Shown: positions 1 to 4,598 of the stretch, in pieces
How the letters are laid out: each line of letters opens with the position of its first letter
Position numbering within the stretch: the stretch's first letter is position 1
DNA from: Muribaculaceae bacterium
Lineage (GTDB): Bacteria > Pseudomonadota > Alphaproteobacteria > Rs-D84
Assembly (NCBI GenBank): GCA_023665245.1
Contig: JAMPEH010000163.1
Location: 1-5,787, forward strand
Reading direction: 5' to 3'
DNA: 5,787 nucleotides
Notes under the pieces: model-generated
Told to the model about the DNA's origin: nothing
The model's database searches: none
The model's input: the letters and a program-made list of their open reading frames with translations, nothing else
Translations under genes and position numbers: made by a program

Positions 1-11
1 AAAGTTTTGAA

Positions 12-37
12 TAGTATTATGTCAGACATAATTACTA
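12..37. repeat. Palindrome upstream of terminator
   Basis: Positions 16-23 (ATTATGTC) and 25-32 (GACATAAT) are perfect reverse complements around A24. Allowing one bulged base (T33), pairing extends outward to 12-15 with 34-37. It lies just before the terminator at 43-76, at the 3' end of whatever gene precedes the window. It could be an RNA hairpin or a protein-binding dyad; nothing in the window decides which. Confidence 0.5.
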
Positions 38-42
38 TTATT

Positions 43-80
43 AAGGTCAAATCTAGTATTATTTGGGTTTGACCTTTTTG
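43..80 (+). terminator. Rho-independent terminator of an upstream gene
   Basis: AAGGTCAAA (43-51) pairs perfectly with TTTGACCTT (68-76). The stem can continue inward to 56/63 with G-U pairs, leaving a loop of about six bases. A T-rich tract follows directly (75-87, TTTTTGTTTTTCTT-like). The T tract is only on the right, so it terminates plus-strand transcription entering from outside the window. Confidence 0.8.
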
Positions 81-216
81 TTTTTCTTAATTTTAGCATT
101 ATAATTTTGAGAATGCATACGCATTTTTCTGCCATGTTTGTGACAAAATTGTGCCATTAATTTTCAAGTACTCGTTCTAAATTTTTAATGGGAGCGTTTT
201 GAATTGAAAATTATTA

Positions 217-245
217 TTGATATAGCTTATAAAATGTGATATAAT
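217..245 (+). promoter_or_regulatory. Strong sigma-A-type promoter with extended -10
   Basis: The -35 is TTGATA (217-222), the spacer is exactly 17 bp, and the -10 is the perfect consensus TATAAT (240-245) preceded by TG at 237-238, which makes an extended -10. Transcription should start near 252 and give a leader of about 50 nt before the ATG at 304. This is one of the best promoters in the window, yet it drives a gene whose reading frame is broken. Confidence 0.8.
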
Positions 246-286
246 TTGACTTAAAATAAAGCTGGTATAGGTTTATGGTATAGATT

Positions 287-306
287 CAGGAGGTTTATTG
301 TAAATG
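287..306 (+). promoter_or_regulatory. Consensus ribosome binding site and ATG opening a 6-codon frame
   Basis: CAGGAGG (287-293) is a near-perfect Shine-Dalgarno, placed 10 nt before the ATG at 304-306. From that ATG the frame reads only MGTSYW before TGA (322-324). The protein-like sequence (WVPRIGDPYWYEWYIGL) is one frame over, in codons beginning at 305. No usable start codon in that frame lies near the Shine-Dalgarno, so this site marks the original gene start and shows that the frame is disrupted at once. Confidence 0.65.
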
Positions 307-727
307 GGTACCTCGTATTGGTGATCCTTATTGGTATGAATGGTATATTGGATTAAAAAGTGTCATAGCTATGCTAAATCCTGATTCAAAAATCATTAGT
401 GTTACTTTTCAGCATGGAGAATTCGATACTATTGATGATGTGGTGGTAGATTTTGCTGATAGTGGAAGTCAGATTTGTTATCAGATTAAACACGAAATTT
501 CGACTTCTAAAGAAAGCAATTTGACTTTTGGAAAGCTATTAGAAAGGAAAGAAAATAAAAAGAGTCTTATCGCCGCTATTTTTTCCGGGTGGCAAAGTGC
601 GTCGAAAAGTGCACAAGGCACCATTACACCTAAATTGTATACAAATAGGAACATTGGAAAAAATAAAACAGTAAGAGAATTTAATGGAACAAATTATAGA
701 CGATGCGGTTATATGTGGGCATATTAA
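304..727 (+). pseudogene. N-terminal remnant of a DUF4297/Cap4-like nuclease fusion protein
   Basis: This is the first piece of a broken gene that continues to about 2146. The protein-like frame is open from 284 to the TAA at 725-727. An internal ATG at 371 gives 118 residues, but nothing resembling a Shine-Dalgarno precedes it, and the residues encoded before it (WVPRIGDPYWYEWYIGL) look like genuine protein. Numbered from that ATG, the pattern is an acidic pair D22-D23 in 'TIDDVVVDF', then 'YQIKH' with Q38 and K40. This resembles the D...(E/Q)xK core of the PD-(D/E)xK fold in DUF4297/Cap4 double-stranded DNA nucleases, which are fused to NTPase or sensor domains in anti-phage proteins. The piece ends soon after 'REFNGTNY', where the frame is lost. 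The family match is from memory of motif style and is moderate. The gene has a strong promoter and Shine-Dalgarno but no intact start frame, so full-length product is unlikely. Confidence 0.6.
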
Positions 728-1142
728 AGACAATTTGAATCTGTTAGAAGATGATTACCGGATAGTTAACCAAATTACAAAATTAACAGTCTTTGCAGCT
801 CTTTTAGGAAAATATTATTGGTGTACAGGATGTCCCTCCAAAGTATTTCATGATAGCCTAAGCTGGTTTTTAACAACAAAACTGTTTAGGAGTTTTGATT
901 ACTCTAAAGCACGTAAATTTCTGCTTTTTACTTTTTTAAATAGTGGAATAAGTATGCATCTTGCCAGTGATAAAAAGTTTATTGAAGATTTGAAAATTAG
1001 TTTGTTTGATATAGACTTATTGGGTATGTATTACAAAGTTCATATTTTGGATAATCTTATTAAAATCGATAGGTTTGACATCCTAAAGGAATATATCGTA
1101 GTCTTGTATGGTGAAGGTGGTAAGAAAATATGTTTGGATTAA
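684..1142 (+). pseudogene. Middle remnant of the same broken gene (helical region)
   Basis: This frame is open for 152 residues from the ATG at 684 and overlaps the end of the preceding piece in a different frame. It is rich in alternating hydrophobic and charged residues ('FLLFTFLNSGISMHLAS', 'LLGMYYKVHILDNLIKI') typical of alpha-helical repeat or superhelical arms. I see no Walker A motif, no signal peptide and no membrane segment. It ends at TAA 1140-1142, but the same frame stays open directly afterwards (YREEAHRIFSKYGSLV) into the next piece, so this TAA is an in-frame nonsense codon. No Shine-Dalgarno precedes 684. It is best read as internal sequence of a larger protein joined to the nuclease remnant after loss of intervening DNA. 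An independent small gene is possible but unlikely. Confidence 0.5.
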
Positions 1143-2146
1143 TATCGAGAAGAGGCACATCGTATATTTTCCAAGTATGGCAGTTTAGTAATGCCGGATT
1201 TAATGGGCACTGTTTCGGCAAATTTGAAATGGGATGTCGTTGGATATGTTGGGCATAAAGAATACGCTATGCACGGATTATCAGATTCATTTGATATGAT
1301 AACCGATAAATATCCTGAGAAATGGAAAGATTATGGTATTAGGCTGTACAAACAGTCAGAAATAGCAAAAATAGCGGATAACGGCTATGCTTATGAAATT
1401 CGCAATAGTATTATAAAAGCAGCAGTTAAGAATGGTTATAAAGACTTTTGGGATTTAGGTTTAGTGGATGACGAATTTAGATTAAATCCAGATACAATTT
1501 ACAATTCGTTATTTACATTTATTGATACTGCACAGAATGAGTATGATTTAAAAATTATTTGGCTTTGTAATTGCGGTATACATACATGGTATACCGATAA
1601 TGATCGCAATGCATCAATAAATATTTATAATGCCTGTGAAGAAAAATGTGGTAAATTGAATATAAATTTTCACCAATTAGTAGCAGAATTAACACCGAAT
1701 TGGATTCCTATATTAGAGCATAGTAAAAAACAAAAAGATACTGATGTTGGTAATGTGGATGACTATCAGGTAAAACGAAATAAAGAGAAAGAAGATATAA
1801 TTGAAGAATATAGGCTACGCTCAGTAAAGTCGGTTTTAAGTGAAGATTATGCGATAATACCAGCACAATCTAATCATCCTCTAAGATATGAACTAATTTT
1901 GAACATGCTAGAAAAAGAAAATTTGTTAAACTGCGAAACAGCAGAACTTCTTTTAAAAAGTATATGTATTTACATAAAGGATAGCTTATGGCATTTGCAA
2001 AGCTGTTTTTTGGGGCAAAATCAGTTGTTTTGTTGGGTGCTTAAATGCGTTATTAGGTACTATTCTGTACAGAGTCCCGTATTTTTGCGAGAAAAATGCG
2101 AGAAAAATTTTATGATGGCACGGTAGGCTTAGTTGTCTTAAAATAA
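1143..2146 (+). pseudogene. C-terminal remnant of the same broken gene
   Basis: This continues the frame of the 684 piece beyond the TAA at 1140; the first internal ATG is at 1191 and the frame then runs to TAG at 2124-2126 (311 residues). It is a soluble, mainly helical region with motif-like stretches such as 'WKDYGIRLYKQSEIAKIA', 'FWDLGLVDDEFRLNPD' and 'NCGIHTWYTDNDRNAS', followed by a charged linker ('KKQKDTDVGNVDDYQVKRNK'). I do not recognise a named domain; it looks like the C-terminal arm of a large multidomain protein. Near the end, GCGAGAAAAAT occurs twice in tandem (2087-2108). Removing one 11-bp copy would extend the protein as '...FLREKFYDGTVGLVVLK' to TAA 2144-2146, which is why the end is placed there. 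The remnant is followed within 50 bp by a strong terminator. Confidence 0.5.
2087..2108 (+). repeat. 11-bp tandem duplication
   Basis: GCGAGAAAAAT at 2087-2097 is repeated exactly at 2098-2108. The unit length is not a multiple of three, so the second copy shifts the frame of the gene it lies in. It has the form of a replication-slippage event within the broken gene. Confidence 0.85.
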
Positions 2147-2189
2147 TTGTAAGGTTTGACTTATCTTAAAAAGATATAATGCATATGAG

Positions 2190-2235
2190 GTAATTTTAAA
2201 AACGGCGGAATAAGTTCCGCCGTTTTTAAAATTAC
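2190..2235. terminator. Bidirectional rho-independent terminator, perfect 21-bp stem
   Basis: Positions 2190-2210 and 2215-2235 are exact reverse complements around the tetraloop TAAG. The GC core (CGGCGGAA/TTCCGCCG) is flanked by A-tracts on the left and T-tracts on the right, so both strands have a U-rich run after the core. It lies between the plus-strand broken gene and the minus-strand gene ending at 2284, as expected for a shared terminator of convergent units. Confidence 0.9.
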
Positions 2236-2283
2236 TAATTCAATTGTTGTGAATTTGTTTTGTAATGAAAATAACGTATTCAA

Positions 2284-2490
2284 CTATAACGGATATTTAG
2301 TTTCGATATTGAAATCAAGTCCGTGTCTTTTAGAATGTTTCCATAACTGTAAAACTTCCAAGCATTCGGTGTATGCAGTTTTTTCGCCGTATGCGAATTG
2401 TTCGGAAGGAATATCTTTTTCGTCCTTTAATTCCTCCAAGTAGAATAATAGCAGGTCTATCAGATATATGAGTGTTTCTTCAGTATTCAT
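2284..2490 (-). CDS. Small conserved hypothetical protein (68 aa)
   Basis: The minus-strand ATG is at 2488-2490. A good Shine-Dalgarno (AAGGA, 2496-2500) lies five bases upstream, which supports the start. The 68-residue product is acidic and mostly helical: an amphipathic helix ('LIYLIDLLLFYLEELKDE', about residues 7-24), then 'FAYGEKTAYTECLEVLQLW' (about 32-50), and a C-terminus 'FNIETKYPL'. The pattern 'YGEKTAY.ECLE' with a terminal 'YPL' resembles small uncharacterised clostridial proteins I have seen, but I know of no function. There is no signal peptide or clear membrane span. It begins 17 nt after the stop of the upstream minus-strand gene, so the two are probably co-transcribed, and it ends about 50 bp from the bidirectional terminator. 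The overlapping plus-strand frame at 2249-2443 is a shadow. Confidence 0.8.
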   Translation of the reverse strand: MNTEETLIYLIDLLLFYLEELKDEKDIPSEQFAYGEKTAYTECLEVLQLWKHSKRHGLDFNIETKYPL

Positions 2491-2507
2491 CTTATTCCTT
2501 AAACTTT

Positions 2508-2834
2508 TCAGATTAGTAAAGCTATAGCCGATTCTGCCGTAATATTTGATGACTTTACATAATCGTAAAAGTGAAAGAAATATCGGACGTACGTTTCTCT
2601 TGCGGTTTTGAGCGATTTAACGTTAGAGAAAATTTCGTTGGCAATACCTTGCTTGGTAAGTTTTATGTTTTTTGATTTATATAAAAAATTTATTGTCAGA
2701 CAATGTTGTGTGTTTTCAACAATATCAATATTGTGATAATGCCAAAGAAATAATTTGCAAGTAAGCATTAAAACGCTGTCGCCGCTTTGAAAAGCCGTCT
2801 TTATAAACTTCTCGGCTTTCGTAAGTGGTTTCAT
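2508..2834 (-). CDS. Hypothetical protein (108 aa), unrecognised
   Basis: The minus-strand ATG is at 2832-2834, with an in-frame stop two codons upstream, so the frame cannot be longer. The start is weak: the preceding bases are A/T only, with no Shine-Dalgarno. The next Met (residue 23, 'LMLTCKLF') is not better supported. The product is basic and helical. The region 'TKQGIANEIFSNVKSLKTARETYVRYFFHF' (about residues 60-89) has the spacing of a short helix-turn-helix-like segment, but this is a guess. No catalytic motif is visible. It is very AT-rich and lies between the ATPase gene upstream (end 2960) and the 68-aa gene 17 nt downstream. The missing Shine-Dalgarno raises the possibility that the 5' part was lost or that the mRNA is leaderless. 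A TTGATA/TATAAA pair with a 17-bp spacer overlaps this start but would place transcription initiation inside the gene. Confidence 0.6.
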   Translation of the reverse strand: MKPLTKAEKFIKTAFQSGDSVLMLTCKLFLWHYHNIDIVENTQHCLTINFLYKSKNIKLTKQGIANEIFSNVKSLKTARETYVRYFFHFYDYVKSSNITAESAIALLI

Positions 2835-2959
2835 TTTTTATATAATAAATTAAAAAAATTATCAAAAATGGTTGGAATAAGATGATTTTTTTACATGTTT
2901 TTCGTTGTATAATTTTAAATTTGAAGCTACGTCTATTTTATTATAAGCAAAAATATTAT

Positions 2960-4231
2960 TTACGGCTTCAAACAGTTAATAGGAACAATATATATTCCAT
3001 CGGGTCGGCGGTAAAGCGAGCCTGTTGCAGTAAGAATCATTTTAAAGGCGGGAGCGGGTTCATCGCTTTTTTTGGAAAGTTTTTTATCAAGCGTGTTGAG
3101 AGTGTTCACGCCCGCTTTTATAAGGTCGTCGCCGCCGAGTTTTATTTCTATTGCTGCCCATTTTCCGTTGGGAAGATGAATGATAGCGTCGCATTCAAGT
3201 CCTGCGTTGTCGCGGTAATGGCGAACTTCGCCGCCAAGCAAGGAAGAGTATATACTCAAATCTCTTACGGCAAAATCTTCAAAGAATAATCCAAACGTGG
3301 GAAGGTCTTGCATTAGGTCGTTAGGCGAAATGTTAAGCGCACGGGCAGCGATGGACGTATCTACGAAATGTCGTGTTTCGGAAGAGCGCATCGAAGTTTT
3401 TGAGCGAATGTTAGGACACCAAGCGGATATGTTTTCAACGATATATAAATCTTTAAGTGCATCCATATAATCGTCGAAAGTTTTGGGATCCATTGTTCTT
3501 GAATTGGAGGCGCGGATGTCGCTTATTATAGTTGTATCGGGAGCTTCGGTGGAAATATTGCGAGCAAGACTACGGAGTATCATTTTGAAAACTTCCGGCT
3601 TTTTATTGCGGAATTTTTCGTTGTCACTGTTTTCAAAAACGAAAAGACTGTCATAGTAGTTGCGAGTAATTTCCAAACCGAGGTCTTTGTCATCCTGAAC
3701 GGAAACAGGCCAACCGCCCCTGCAAAGAAGATAGGCGGTATCGGCAAGCGTATAGTCGTCGTTTATGTCGAAGCATTCGGTATCGGGATTTTCAAACAGT
3801 TCTTTCAGCGAAACAAGCCCTTTCGATTCTTCCGATTCGTACAGCGACATAGGGCGCATTTTAAGGGGAACGATTCTTCCTGCGCCTGAATGATGAATTT
3901 GCGTTTTATCGGCAGGGGTAGAGCTTCCTGTTAAAATATACTGCCCGAAAGAATAATCGAAATCGAGCGAGTCTTTGACCTGATTCCAGATATCGGGAAC
4001 GGCTTGCCATTCGTCTATAAGTCTTGGCTTATCGCCTATAAGTACGCTTTTCGGGTTCATCTTGGCGATGTTAATTGTCTGTGTGGTATTCAATTTGATA
4101 AAACTCTTTTGATAGAGCATACAGGTAGTTGTTTTTCCGCAGAATTTAGGTCCTGCAACAAGAACTGCACCAGACGATTTTAGTTTGCTTCCAATTTGCT
4201 TTTCGATAAGGCGTTTATAATATTTTTTCAT
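2960..4231 (-). CDS. AAA+ ATPase with DUF4143 domain (423 aa)
   Basis: This is a complete gene with an ATG at 4229-4231, AAGGAG (4240-4245) eight bases upstream and a consensus promoter beyond it. The N-terminal half is a P-loop ATPase: Walker A 'GPKFCGKTT' (G27 to T35, with K33 and T34), Walker B 'RLIDEWQ' (D73, E74), a sensor-1-like 'YILTGSS' (98-104), then 'PLKMRPMSLYESEES' (122-136), characteristic of this family. The C-terminal half is the DUF4143 module with a PD-(D/E)xK-like core: 'LFFEDFAVRDL' (E318), D349 in 'ECDAII' and E362-x-K364 in 'AAIEIKLGG'. At about 420 residues it has the usual length of these cytoplasmic proteins, whose cellular role is poorly defined. They are common accessory genes in gut bacteria and archaea and are often scattered singly. 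No frameshift or missing ATPase residue is seen. No clear terminator follows it, so transcripts may run into the two small genes downstream. Confidence 0.95.
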   Translation of the reverse strand: MKKYYKRLIEKQIGSKLKSSGAVLVAGPKFCGKTTTCMLYQKSFIKLNTTQTINIAKMNPKSVLIGDKPRLIDEWQAVPDIWNQVKDSLDFDYSFGQYILTGSSTPADKTQIHHSGAGRIVPLKMRPMSLYESEESKGLVSLKELFENPDTECFDINDDYTLADTAYLLCRGGWPVSVQDDKDLGLEITRNYYDSLFVFENSDNEKFRNKKPEVFKMILRSLARNISTEAPDTTIISDIRASNSRTMDPKTFDDYMDALKDLYIVENISAWCPNIRSKTSMRSSETRHFVDTSIAARALNISPNDLMQDLPTFGLFFEDFAVRDLSIYSSLLGGEVRHYRDNAGLECDAIIHLPNGKWAAIEIKLGGDDLIKAGVNTLNTLDKKLSKKSDEPAPAFKMILTATGSLYRRPDGIYIVPINCLKP

Positions 4232-4253
4232 TGCGAAATCTCCTTATGGGAGA

Positions 4254-4282
4254 ATTATAGCATATAAAAAAGCAGAAATCAA
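4254..4282 (-). promoter_or_regulatory. Promoter of the DUF4143 ATPase gene
   Basis: Read on the minus strand, the -35 is TTGATT (4282-4277), the spacer is 17 bp, and the -10 is TATAAT (4259-4254) preceded by TG at 4262-4261 (extended -10). The predicted start near 4247 gives a short leader that still includes the AAGGAG at 4245-4240. Tandem dyad repeats begin three bases upstream of the -35. Confidence 0.8.
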
Positions 4283-4285
4283 TAT

Positions 4286-4329
4286 AAATTCCCAAGAATT
4301 TCAATTAAAAATTCCCAAGAATTTCAATT
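4286..4329. repeat. Two tandem 21-bp repeats, each with a dyad (putative operator)
   Basis: A 21-bp unit at 4286-4306 is repeated exactly at 4309-4329, a 23-bp period or about two helical turns. Each copy contains AAATTC-CCAA-GAATTT (4286-4301 and 4309-4324), an inverted repeat with a 4-bp centre. The array lies just upstream of the minus-strand -35 and 36 bp before the plus-strand gene at 4365, so a bound regulator could control either or both. It does not match the GAAC-N4-GTTC LexA box of Firmicutes. An AT-rich UP-like element is another reading. Confidence 0.75.
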
Positions 4330-4364
4330 TCGACAAAATAAAACAAAATAACAAGGACGGAAAT

Positions 4365-4565
4365 ATGAAGCCCGCTGCAGTTGAGTGGGCGGACGGAAAG
4401 ATATTTGAAATAGATAAAGTGGTAGACGAGCGCAACGCACCGCCTGAACACACGGGCGGAGTGCTTACAAGAAAATATAAAGTAATTATAAAGGGAAAAG
4501 AGAAAATTATATACTTGGATAAACAGACGAACAGGTGGTTCGTGGAAAAGCCGTTGTACGATTAA
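4365..4565 (+). CDS. Small conserved protein paired with Y-family polymerase (66 aa)
   Basis: The ATG at 4365 is preceded by AAGGA (4353-4357) seven bases upstream, a convincing start. The 66-residue product reads as compact beta-rich sequence: 'VEWADGKIFEIDKVVDERNA' (7-26), a Gly-containing turn with 'LTRKYKVIIKGKEKIIYLD', and an ending 'NRWFVEKPLYD'. The pattern of an N-terminal 'V.W.DG..FEID.V' and a C-terminal 'RWFVE' matches small uncharacterised proteins I recall next to dinB/umuC-like genes in Clostridia. No function is established to my knowledge. The polymerase gene begins 28 nt downstream on the same strand, which points to an operon and perhaps to a regulatory or accessory role for the polymerase; that role is inference. 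The stop codon lies in the loop of a 13-bp hairpin. There is no signal peptide or membrane segment. Confidence 0.85.
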   Translation: MKPAAVEWADGKIFEIDKVVDERNAPPEHTGGVLTRKYKVIIKGKEKIIYLDKQTNRWFVEKPLYD

Positions 4566-4578
4566 GTATAACGGCTTT
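4547..4578 (+). promoter_or_regulatory. Hairpin with the small gene's stop codon in its loop
   Basis: Positions 4547-4559 pair with 4566-4578 over 13 bp (one G-U), leaving the 6-base loop GATTAA, which contains the stop codon TAA at 4563-4565. No U-tract follows, so it is not a standard terminator. It sits between two probably co-transcribed genes and may act in mRNA stability, attenuation or ribosome handover. Confidence 0.65.
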
Positions 4579-4579
4579 G

Positions 4580-4598
4580 CTCATACTTTAAGTATGAG
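4580..4598 (+). promoter_or_regulatory. Palindrome enclosing the polymerase start codon
   Basis: CTCATACT (4580-4587) and AGTATGAG (4591-4598) are perfect reverse complements, and the T4588-A4590 match makes it a 19-bp palindrome centred on T4589. The polymerase ATG (4594-4596) lies in the right arm. In RNA this could mask the start codon; in DNA it could be a dyad site. There is no Shine-Dalgarno in the 28-nt intergenic gap. Confidence 0.6.

Noticed and set aside
110..128. AATGC-ATAC-GCATT hairpin followed by T residues as a second terminator
   Set aside because: The stem is only five strong pairs with a low-GC core, and the complete terminator at 43-76 already explains termination here.
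539..733. Minus-strand open frame of 64 codons
   Set aside because: It is antisense to the nuclease-like remnant, lacks a ribosome binding site and has no protein-like pattern.
1988..2146. Protein-like stretches in the other two plus frames (such as FFGAKSVVLLGA and LNALLGTILYRVPYF) suggesting a separate small gene
   Set aside because: No single frame is open through the region, at least two frame changes would be needed, and there is no ribosome binding site. The simpler account is one tail shifted by the 11-bp duplication.
245..2163. 9-bp TTTGACTTA at 245-253 and 2155-2163 as possible attachment repeats flanking the broken gene
   Set aside because: Nine AT-rich bases can recur by chance. 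There is no integrase, transposase or longer flanking repeat to support a mobile element.
2156..2180. TTGACT ... TATAAT resembling a promoter
   Set aside because: The spacer is only 13 bp, too short for sigma-A, and a strong terminator begins 10 bp after the -10, with no plus-strand gene following.
2249..2443. Plus-strand open frame of 64 codons
   Set aside because: It is antisense to the 68-aa minus-strand gene, which has a proper Shine-Dalgarno and a more protein-like translation.
2837..2865. Minus-strand TTGATA-17-TATAAA before the 108-aa gene
   Set aside because: The -10 ends two bases before the ATG, so transcription would begin inside the gene. In such AT-rich DNA this match is easily fortuitous.
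2882..3289. Plus-strand open frame of 135 codons
   Set aside because: It is antisense to the C-terminal half of the DUF4143 ATPase, has no Shine-Dalgarno, and its translation is low-complexity with scattered Cys, Phe and Lys. It is a shadow of the real gene.
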